From Agelas oroides (Eukaryota; Porifera; Demospongiae; Agelasida; Agelasidae): a DNA stretch of 64,000 nucleotides. The position numbers were made by a program, and so were the translations under genes. The stretch spans positions 4,775,754 to 4,839,753 of the forward strand of contig OX422191.1 of assembly GCA_949130485.1 (NCBI GenBank), given 5' to 3'. The notes under the pieces are model-generated. The model ran no database searches and was not told the origin of the DNA. It saw nothing but the letters and a program-made list of their open reading frames with translations. Each line of letters opens with the position of its first letter. The first letter of the stretch is position 1. Of this stretch, positions 36,401 to 48,400 are shown one piece after another.

Positions 36401-39400
36401 CTCAGGGCATATGCTGCGTAGCAACCGCGGCGTGTGCTTTAATTGGAATGCACTCGTAGCCGCTGCTGAAACAACGAATAAGCTTTCATTACGGATGAAA
36501 ACGGAATTATTTACTGACTTACGATACTTTCTTCCACTGGTAGAGGGATCGGTACGCGTGCTGGTGGCGTCCAAAGCTAGAAACAGGCCAGCAGCCAGAA
36601 GCTCATTAAATATATATGCACGCAGCAACGACCTTTGTACTGCGCATGCGCAGTAGCTATCTATCTTCTAGGTGCTGCTAAATCTTGTGCTGTATTTTCA
36701 CTCGCCTGCGGCTCGTAAAAATACGACCGCACACTCGTGCAATATCCAGCCATATTGCCCTCTCACCCATCAAATAATATATATATATATACTCTCATAG
36801 AAGCATTAATAATTAGCACCAGGTGCTATAGCAATTGGGTGATTTTACATAGTCATCAGTATCACAAAATTTACTCCTTTTTTTTTCTTTTTGGGATGGG
36901 GAGTGGAGTTGGAACTAGACGACAACTTGGATATGTTGGAATCTGTTGCCAGTATAGATAGCTCAGTGTTTGTGAGTTTGTGTGGTGTATGAAGTTTGTT
37001 ATCCCGCAGTACTCTCAAGACACTTGACCTGTCATGTAGTCTTTAAATCACTGATGGAGAATGTGTCAAAGGATTTTCTTAAGAAATTAGTGTATGAGGA
37101 CAAGTCACATTAAGGAGTTAACCCTTTAACACAAAAATTTGTTTCACTTGAGACTACTTTAAGCATACACATGCCTGTAATGCACCATATCTTCATTTCT
37201 GTCTGAATTCTGCCTCGAAAAACGAACCCAAGTGCACTTTCAGGCTTACTAAGCAGATTCGTGACCTTAACCATGCCCACTCATTAACGAGCATGCAATA
37301 GTCAGCACTCTCAGTAGGCAAACACCCGCTTGGAGCCCAAGAAGCCTTCCCTGTCAGAAATGAACCCCCTAAAAGGTGAGAGTAGTATTTTCTAAGCCTG
37401 CTCATGCAGCCAGGGCAGGAATTGGCCAACCTGGTGCCAACCATGTTGCTTTTACAGCCAAGCCTAACATCTGCCATGTGCACAGCACCCTGCTGGTGAC
37501 CCCACCCTCTTTCCCCTGTCCTATCCTTCTGCTGACGCAGAACCTTTTCTGTGCAGTTCACAGTATGACGTTATCAAAAGTGTACTATAGGGTTTAAAAA
37601 TGTTGCCCATATCTTTTTTCTACAGTGATGTTGCCTTGGTAACAGGTTATTTGGGTGAGCCTGAGCGAGCTCCACACTAGCAGGACTGCATTGTGGAAGT
37701 GTGTTTGTAACATACGTGCTTGCTTGCAGCCATACACCGTAAATTTTAAATGCGCATTTAAATATTTCCTGAAAATTGAACGTCTTCGTGTACTTAGTAG
37801 CTACGTAGCCTCAATAGGTGAAGGGCAATACTGGGCTACTGCCAGAGTGCAATTACCGTAGCTCAGACGGCTCAAGTTTAAGCATGCACAGCACCTTACT
37901 TTTTGTTTGTCACAGCAGCTACAGACCAACCATCAACGGCAGGCTGCTCCCAAACTGTACAAATTATACACGCCGGGTTGAGATCACTTCAGGTAATGGT
38001 CGTGCATAAACGACACTCATAAATGCTAGCCGGATTAGTCTAATTCATGTGCATGTAGCCATAGTAGCTGCTTGCTCAGGCTTGCCCCCACAATGTTCTA
38101 CATTTTCTAGTATAGTAAGTGTAAGTGCTAGACTGTGAGTTGTGTAATGACAGTTTGATGCTAAGTTATGCAATTTGGTAGGTTGGCCCCACATATGGCC
38201 GAAAGGATACCTTCAAAGCAAGGGCATCGAAGTCTCTGTGAGCAAGGTAGCTAAGTTTCTTAAACGTGTTGCCCCAGAGTCATATCAAAGCCGATGTCAA
38301 AACACACTAAACCGTGTGATTCCAGTTCAATACTTAGCACTGTACTTTGGGCATAAGTTGCATAACAATCAAAATGTGAAACTGAAGATGTACTCTGTCA
38401 CTCATGTGGTGGCAAGAGATTGGGTTCTCAGGAAAGATTGCCAGCTTTGTCACCATGCCTATCAAAAGCAACACAGTGATCTATGATGCTATATACAGGT
38501 AAACATACGCTTGCTAACTCAAATGGCACAACAAAATCATTACTTGTTCCCCCTAGATCAGCTGTCCTTGAATATGGACTGGCTAGCTTGGGCAGTCTAG
38601 TTGCACGACAATGCACGTGTGTACAGACATGATATGCACGTGTGTACAGACATGATGTGCACGTGGTCGTGTTGACACTTACGAATGTAAGTGCCGCATG
38701 AATGGACCCTGATGGAACCTCTGTGCAACCGTGCTAGAACACGAAAGCAGAAGCGAAGGGCGACTGTGTCACAAGAGAGCAGGGCAATGGAAAAGGAATG
38801 TGATAGAGTGAGAAAGAAGCTATGCATAGGGAGAGTCTAGCAGTCACAAGTAAGGCAAAATGTTAAGCCAACCAAGGGTGCATCAAGCGATGCACCCTTG
38901 GCCCACTACCAGATACTGACCTCTTTGTAGACATCAACAAGCAATCGCTTTGCCATCTTCTCCTTTTCCCACCTATAGGCTAGAGGCCTACCACACCTAC
39001 TACATACTGGACATGTGCGCGAGGCAAACAATCTGCTTATGCATATTCCTAGTACCATAATTTGGAAATTTTGTTGTAAAAAATATTTTTGTGGTTTGCG
39101 TAAACCACGAAAATAAACACGAAATATATTTTACAACGGATAACCACTACAGTCAGCACATTTTTGTACACACGGTTTCACAACGCAGCTAGCTAGTTAT
39201 TTTACATGAGACGGCCTGTTCTTCGATACCCGCAGGTGACTCATGGCAAATGTGCAACTTTCTGCTCAGTGTCAGAAAAACTGTCTGTCTTTACTGCCAC
39301 AGTGTGTGCCTATAGCGTTCTTTGGTTCTCTTTCGCACGTGAGTAGTTTGCCAACAGCTGCATGGTAGCCACAAACGCAGCAAACTGTTCGTACTCCATG

Positions 39401-42400
39401 TTTTCTTGGCGTGTGTAGTCTCGTTCCAGATCACCAAACCTGGGAACATAGAATCAATTTAATACTGTTAAAATATTTTCGTGGGTGTCCTAGACCACGA
39501 AAACATTTTTACACGAAAAATGAAAACACGAAAATTTTGCAACATGAAAATTTACGGTGTACATGGAGGAACACCAAGCTACTAGTAAAATGATTCATTC
39601 ATCATCATGGGGTGAGCCTGAGCAACCAACGCATTGCTGATTTAATAAACAGCAGGATTTGTCACTGTCTGCAGTTCCATGAGTGTAGCCAAGCAATATA
39701 ATAGCAAGTTCTAACAAGGTATAGATGATCATACAAACTTGACTAGTGTACTTACCTCAATCACGGTTTTCAAGACTGCCCTAATGACAGACTGATTGGC
39801 CACCTTCTCATTCATCAGGTCGAGAAACATGCCACCCCATTCTTCGTTCTTAATCTGTAGGAAGATTTCCTGCCCAGGAAGAAGGATGTCTTGAACGTAA
39901 CTCGGATAGCTTGAGTGAGGGTCGTGTGTTCCATGGCCGTGCGTTCGGCTGTGTCTGCGTCGGCTGAAGCAGCTGGTATCACATAGGATACAGCTCGCTT
40001 GTTCTCCCCCACGCTGACAAGCACCTTCTTTTCCATTGGTTTCTACGGCTCAGCCTTTCTCTCCTTTCTTCGGATTCCATAAGTGAGTCGTACATATAAC
40101 TTTTGTTCTGGCTTTCAAACGTAGCTAGCTACTATTCACTATTGAAACATGCATGACATGTGGAAATAGTCACGGAAGCCCTACATACTTCGTGCGACCA
40201 AGCGCAGCGCGCGGGTGACAGTTGTACCATAATACATATATGAAATCTCCCAGTTGTACCGTCTATGTGGGGCTCACTCAGGCTCGCCCCAATAAGTACC
40301 CCATGTTATCGGTGCCTCTAAAATGCGCAATTTTGAAATAGAAGTACGGGTACTTATGCTCCCAAGTTTACGGTATTCTATTCAGTTCCCAAGACATGAC
40401 TTGACAAATTTATGCTCTCAGCTTACCTAAAAAATCTCAATGTTTTTCACAGGCATGGTAACAAACCCTACAATCTTGCAACTGAACCACACAAATATGT
40501 GTTTCACCATACATCACCAGCTTCTGATTTTGGTCTATGTGAAGCTTATAACCAAAATAGTCGGCTCAATATGGGACAGGAGTCATCTTCTTTGCTGTTG
40601 CTGTCCTACGAGCATGGTGATAGGTGGGATTCATTCTTCTGAGGGATTCACCCACACTTTGTTGACTGACACGAAGGCCCTGTGACACTAGAAGACCAGT
40701 CATAATCTTATTACCATATGTAGGACCAAACTTAAACAAAAGAATGAAGGAAATTGAATGTACGAGTGCAAGACATGGTCACTCTCACACCATATTGTTC
40801 AGTATATACTTCAAAAAAAGTTGCCAAGCCACAACAAATTTTCGCTTTTATTAATTTGTGACAGATAATTTGTAACATAATTCAAAGCCACACCCTTTGA
40901 AAACTATAGCCTAGACCACAACTTGATGTAGTAGCTATTCAATGGTTCATGATTACCTGTGCTATGGCACCACAGACAGCCTCGTCTAGTTCCTGAGTAC
41001 CTGGCCGGGAGGTCTTGCGAATGTTTCTGCTGGCGCAGAATCTTTCTATGGAGCGCACGCTGAATCCTCTCACTCCTGGGTATAACTCACGGAGGTGAAG
41101 ACACAGCTTGGTATGAGTCATGCCTTCTTTCTCCACCTTTTCCCTGACATAATCTTCAAGGCCTTCTTCCAGAGCTGCCATCTTCTATGTCTGTGAAGAA
41201 GCTATCTTAGTTCTGCTGGTACGTTGTCGCAGGGACGTGTGAACGCAATCGACGCTTTCAGATTTCAACAACTCAAAACGTAAATTCATTATTTTGAAGT
41301 ATGGTCAACGTCGTCCAAAATCCAAAAATTTGAATTTTTTAAAATTGGACTGGAATTTCGAAATTTGGACTGTCCGTATTCCATAATTCATATTCCGTAA
41401 CTGTTTGGATTCCGGTTGGCAGAAATATGCACTGACCTTGAACATTGTTATCCCAACACCCTTTGATTACAACAAATGACGTCTTACTGTAATTTTATAC
41501 TTGCAATATACTATACAAATTAAGTGGGCAGATGTTTTACTTGTAGTGCATGTGGAACCATCAGAGTTGGAAGTAACTTGTATTATTATACAGCAACCCA
41601 CAAACAGCCTACAAGCTACAGTACCATGTGTATGTGAGCTGTGGGTGCATGCAGCAATCTTCAGCCCATTCCCTTTGGAGTGTGTAGAGTGCACAAGTTG
41701 AGATATCCCCAGTTTTGTGAAAGGAGATTCATTGGAAAACTCAGAAAGTGAGTAATAATGTAAATACTACAACAATTGAAGCTAATTGGCTAAGTTGCTG
41801 CTATGGCAAGCGGACAGTGACCTCTACAACTAACAGCTATAACTATGTCATGTGCAAGACCACCCCCCAGAGAGCTATTATGTAACCCATTACACATGTT
41901 ACACCACTAAACAAGATGTAAGCGCAACATTCTTGCCTAGGCCATTGGTCATACTATGAAAGGCACTCTGTTATAGAGTCTGGAGTACCAAATGGGTGTC
42001 AGCAGCATCGCTACAAAATTACAGCTATACCATCTCGTGCTGTACCCCAAGCTGACAATGCCAAGAGCTTGTATGAAGCTCAAGGTAGGAGAATTTCAGA
42101 ACCAGGAACCTTTGGTACTGATCCTCTGAAGGATCGTCTAGACTTGGTTCGGAGGAGAGATGGCCTTTTTCTTGCCTGAAACCCTTCATTTGATAACATT
42201 TTTGTTAGTAGCAATGGACAACTGTTTGTTGATGCTATTATTAGTTTTTGTGACCTTACTTGACACTTTGAGAAATTTTTATTGTAGATTATCCGATGTA
42301 CGACAATCAGGTTATATAACAGAGCCATAAGTAGACCAACTTATTCACGAAGTTTGTCCAACAGTTCAACAAGTGACAGGATAGCAGGCAATTGTGTACA

Positions 42401-45400
42401 CCCAGTTTGGGCCAAAACTATTTTACAACATGGTGAAATGGGGAGTGGAAGTATAGCAGTAATGTTACAATAAATAAGGCATTTGAAAACCTGTCTAGTT
42501 CTTTCTTCTAACTTGGTGTTTTATTGCCCTGACCAACTCAATCTCTTTCTCCTTGTCTTTTAGGATACAACTCAATTGTTCACTTTCCGCTAAGTCAGCT
42601 CCAACCTTGGCAAGTCTGTACTCAAACAAGGCAAATCGTGCAGAGCATGGTCCATGTAAACTTTGATCTTGAAGAACTTCAGGTTGTTGAATAGGGCTAT
42701 AAGATGGTGATGGAGATGCCTGGTTTATATCACTGGTTTGAAAAAGCTTTGAAGGAGATTCAAAATCAGCATCACTATCTAATTTTCCTGCTAGAGATCT
42801 TACTTTCTTTTCTTTCATATACTTTTTGTAATCTGCCAGAGTAACTGCTCTGACTCGTTTCTGGCCTTTCAAGAATTTGTACCTACATGGATATGTCAGG
42901 GATAAAAGGGCTTTCACAAGCAGTGTTTCTTACTTGATGACATTCATTCTGGATTAATTTATAGTAGTGTATTACAATGAGTTGACTAGACTTTACACAC
43001 CAATCCAGGTGGCATATCAGTTCTTATTTGCTATACCATGAGGATATGGATAGTCTAGAAGTTAAGGGCCCACCGAGAACTCCCCTTGCTTGCTCTTAAA
43101 ATATTATAGCAGCCCTACTCTAGATTATTGTTTCATCCCACCTGGTTTCAGTTGAACCATGACCTATAACAATAGTGGACACAGTGGCTCAGATCTCAGG
43201 TTACTGATTCAGGTTACTGATTCAGTTCATTTTATTGCTAATAGTAGCTTGTTAGGGCGAGCCTAAGTGAGTGCATTTAAATATTTCACAACAATTGAAA
43301 CGTCTAAGTGCACTTGAGAGTGATAGTGAAGGCTACTGCTCAAGTGTACCGTCACATGAAGTGAAGAATGAATGAATGAATGAATGAATGAATGAATGAA
43401 TGAATGAATGAATGAATGAATGAATGAATGAATGAATGAATGAATGAATGAATGAATGAATGAATGAATGAATGAATGAATGAATGAATGAATGAATGAA
43501 TGAATGAATGAATGAATGAATGAATGAATGAATGAATTTTAATTTTCAACAGGATAGTCCCATTGGCCAGTCTACCTGGGAGTCCTGCGTAGGACATTTA
43601 ACAAAATACTGTATATACAGAGAAGCAAGAACATAAGACATTGTGAACCAATGTGAACAAAACAATGAAATTCACAAACGTAAGAGAAAACATGAACTAA
43701 AGGAGGATAAAATTTTTTAAAAAGTGATCTTAGTTTATTCTTAAATGAACACATGGACGTGAGTAGCCTGCATTCCTTTGTTAGGTTATTCCAGTCTTGA
43801 GTTCCTTTGAATGTAAATGAGGTTTTAAAGAAATTTGTATTTGCTCCTCTCTGGTAAAGACGCATAGACCCTTTGGTTCTCCCTTTGTTGGCCTCAAACC
43901 TTGAGCTTAAGGTAGCGGGCACTTGGCTCCTAACACATTTATACACTAGGCACAACCTGTTCATGTTCCTTCGAGCCTCTAATGTTGTCCAGTTCAGTTC
44001 CTTACGTAGATCATCACTATGGGTTCTCGGAGGTCTTGACAATGTAAGTCTCATTCCGTAATTCTGAACTCTTTCTAACTCAGACACTGTGAACATTCTT
44101 GCCAAACAACCGAACAGTAATCGAGGTAGGGTAGTACCAGGGCATTATAGATTTGCTTTTTTGTTCTAGACGGCAGCACTCCACTCCATCTCTTCAACTT
44201 CTCTAGCCCCGCAAAGCGTTTCTTTCTCACATACTCAATGTGGTCATTCCACATTAGGCCTACGTCCAGGAACACTCCAAGACATTTCACAGTCCTACTC
44301 CAACAGCTGACCTCTCATTTCAACCTTTACTTCATTCAACTCCTTCTCCCTCCTCTTTCTTCCAATCAGCATGAGATTCGTTTTCTTCACATTCAATTTC
44401 AAGTCATTCCTGTCTACCCATTGAGATACCTTCTCTACATCTTCCTCAAGGCACCTCTCCAATATAACTGCATCCTTTGCTACAACAGTCATAGTGGTGT
44501 CATCAGCGTACTGCATCACTGTGCTATTCTGGATAGTCTTTGGAAGATCATTCACATACAGCAAGAACAGAAGGGGACCAAGTATGGAGCCCTGAGGTAC
44601 TCCCTTCTTCACCTCTGTCCAATCACTCCTTGACCCATCCAGGCATACCCTTTGTTTCCTGTAACTCGTGTAATTTCTAAACTATTCTAATTCTCCACCT
44701 TGAATTCCATACTTCGCCAGCTTTCTCAACAGGATTCCGTGGTTAACCATATCAAACGCCTTGCTTAAATCAATAAACACCGAGCCAACCATCATATCTT
44801 TATCCAATGCCATCCCTCCAATCCTCTACCAGATTCACCAATGCATCCTGTGTCGAGTGCCCTGGCCGGAAGCCAAACTGTGCTGGATCTAAAATCTTGT
44901 TTTCCTGTAGATAAAGACAACTCACATTGAAGCACGCATGGCAACTTCTGCTTTATGCAACTATGGACCACGACAGACAAGGTAGGCTGCTCTCAGGTAG
45001 CAGACTGAACACATGGAGATTGACATCGCTTTAGACAAAGGCCATGCAGAAATAACATTCATACCTGGAAGGGACCATTTGAGTGTGGAGCTTGTGTTGC
45101 CACAGTATCTGCCTTAAGTGGAGACATGGCTGCAGATTGTCTGCATGGTGTAACAACCTACCTCTGTTACCCTATCATGGCACGCTTCTGTAACAGCAGA
45201 CAGCACCAGACCCTGCTGCTTTGCATGCTTTGTGTGCCATGACAAAATATTAATCAGCAAGTATGCTGCTTGCTCAGGCTCTCCCCATGATGCCGATAAA
45301 GCATCTCCTAGTCCACATGAATGACACTGCAGTTATGTAGTTGCCATGACAACAAATTGTTTGCCAAATTGAGGATTGTGCCCTCATGTTCATATTACCA

Positions 45401-48400
45401 GGGTTGTAGCATGTGCATGGGTTGCCCTAACTGTTCTGAATACCATGACAGACAAGGAATGCTCACAGACAGCAGAAATTTTGCATGGTGATTGAGGTTG
45501 CATCAGGCCAGTGCCATACATGAATAATGCACATACACAGCGGAGATTCAGCTCATGATAGTCGTGAAGCTTAGCCCATGCCTTTATAGCTGCCCTGCCT
45601 AGAAAATGGCTACACCATGTGGATGTGTAGCCCCTCGCAACAACTGCCTATGCTTTTTGTACATACATTTGACTTTGACTTTTCAGTCGCCTCATCACAC
45701 TGAAAAACCCTGCTACGTACATGCATGGTCTGTTTGCCACGCCAAATGAGAAATTAACAGCTCAGGTAGGTTAAGGTGAGTTCCAAACGTATTGTTCATG
45801 CTACGTAAGTATGCGGAGGTATTGCTATACTTCACGGAAGTTGTATTACAATTCACGGAGATTGAATGGCTGCCATGTGAAGGCTTCTTAGCTTTGCTAG
45901 CCGTTAGTCTGTGCTGTATAGGTTTGTGCTATCGCTGGTTGTGAACTAGACATGTCTAACTTGCAGCTGGGCTACAACTGGACAAAGAGTTTTTTTTTTT
46001 TTTTTTTTTTTTTTTCTATAATAATTCTTGTGATCATATTACATGATCCACAAAGGACACAAGAAATAGCCATGGGCTAATACAAGCCTGTACCCTGTCA
46101 TTTAAATTTAGATCTAGTTCTTGATGAAATGGGAGTCCAACTGGAAGTGCTCTTAGTTGTAACCAGGAGGCCTGGTTTTCCACTGTGAGGTGAGTAGCAA
46201 ACATCAGCACCAGCAGGAATGTGCAGGGAGCAGTCCGAGTCAGAGGTCTCGCCAGCACTAGAATCAGAAGATGGCAGGCTTGCACGAACATGTGGTGGAG
46301 CTCTCAGTCTGAGCAGGCGTGTTGGCACTTTATGCTGGCTCCTTTTTCCTATTACAGGGGTCCAACCTTCTTTTTCATCACAGATGAACCTCACACCATG
46401 AGCATCATCCTTCTGTTCGTACTCAACAGCTGTGCATGCATTGAGGTCCACAGCTTGCTCTACACACTCACCATCATAGTCACTGTGGTTAACAAGCGGT
46501 TGGGAACACATTGAGGTATTACTATCACTGTGGTCGGCAGGCTGAAGTTCCACCGGTGAGGCAGAGGATAAAGCTGGATGTTGGTCAGCTTGGGGGACAT
46601 TAATTGGACTTCCAGTCTCCCGCTTGGCAGCGCTACCGATAGGGTTGGCAGCAGCAGCGTCACTGGTGATGGCAGTTGTACCTGACTTTCTCTTCAGTCC
46701 TTTCCGCTTACGCTTCCTCCTGCGACCACCATGCCCGCCGCTCTTGGGCCCATATTGTGCGCATTGCCGGGGCCAAAAGGACACAGAAAACCCGGTAGCT
46801 GTCTGCTTGGCTGACCATTGAGCGCTGTCCATTAAAAGTCCTTGCTGTTGCAACAATAGACAGATAGACAGAGGGACCCCAGTCTTTGCTAGGTCCGCGT
46901 GCAAGCCATCAACAACACAGACATGGATTTTCGTACCTTCCGCCATTTTGATTTGACCGGGATGCTCATGGTGTGTTTCTGGAAGCAAGAAACAGGAATA
47001 TGACCGCTTCTATAACTTAGGCGTGCACTGTGAATATCCCTAAGTTAACGTACCTCCTCCTCTCGATCAGCATCGGTGGCTGGGTTTGGTAACCTGGAAG
47101 GGCCACTGCCGCGAGTAGCAGCAGCACTGTTGCTGCCAAGGTTCTGGCTCAAGCCCGCCATCGCGAGCGCACATGTACATCCAGTTAGTCATGCAGGTTC
47201 GGATCTAGCCACGGCCTGGGTACGAGGCTAGTTCGGATCCGGAGTAGGCGTTTTCATACTCACATTCCAACTGCCATTGCAGCATGGAATCAGTCCCTAA
47301 AAGCCCGTTACACTATCTGTATAATACTGTAATCTTTCCCAATGGCATTGAATTGTTGAAACGTTGAATTTTGACACAAAGTGCAGGTCTATCAATGCAG
47401 AAGCACGGGTAGTGCCAATTGCTACACTTTGATTCAACCGGAGCGGTATTACAATTCAATGAAGCAGCAAAGACAATTCAATGCCCAGCTACAGTTTGAT
47501 TCAATGGAGTAGTATAGTACTGTTCAATGGAGTTGCAAGCAAAACAATTCAATGAAATTAAAAGCACTTCAACAATTCAATGAAGTTACAAACAATTCAA
47601 TGAAGTTGCAAACAATTCAATGAAGTTGCAAACAATTCAATGAAGTTGCAAACAATTCAATGAAGTTGCAAACAATTCAATGAAGTTGCAAACAATTCAA
47701 TGAAGTTGCAAACAATTCAATGAAGTTGCAAACAATTCAATGAAGTTGCAAACAATTCAATGAAGTTACAAACAATTCAATGAAGTTACAAACAATTCAA
47801 TGATGCAAAATTGAATTCAAACGAATCCCACAAATTCAATGAAGCTCGATGTAAGATTCAATAGTGAATCCAAAGAATAATTCAATGAACTAGTATACTG
47901 ACCATGAATCTGTTACACTCTCTGTAATCTCTGTCTTTTGCATTGAATTTTAAGCCATTGAATTTTGAAACAAAATACATTCCATAGTTTCTAACATCAA
48001 AATTGAAGGACTGAGAACCAGAGTGGCCTAACCCTCACCTATTCAAAGTGTGGTTTTAACAGTTTGAAGTTATTTGTTCATAGTAAATTCCAGACACATT
48101 TTTAAGTTCTAAAACTCTCCGTGTGACATCAGGGGTGACATATGTACACAGTTATACAGACATGACACCATACAAATGCACATGGTGTGCATTAAATAGA
48201 GTGGGTTTATACTGTGTAGTGCATGGATGCTCAGTCCTCTTCAGGGTCCTCATTTTCGCTGCCGCTATTGACATCATTAGACAATTGCAGTTCATTATAA
48301 AAAACATGATGAATGGGGGGGGATAAAGTTCATCAGAGCGTGCAGATCTTGGAGTTTCTTGCTGTCAATAGGGCAAGCATCGTTATAGAGTGGGTCTAAT

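Noticed and set aside
36320..36628. 102-codon minus-strand ORF
   Set aside because: No recognisable motif, no splice context; consistent with chance.
37193..37561. 122-codon minus-strand ORF
   Set aside because: Low-similarity composition with no domain or splice evidence.
43352..43597. 81-codon ORF made of repeated SFIH residues
   Set aside because: It is the translation of the (GAAT)n microsatellite, not a gene.
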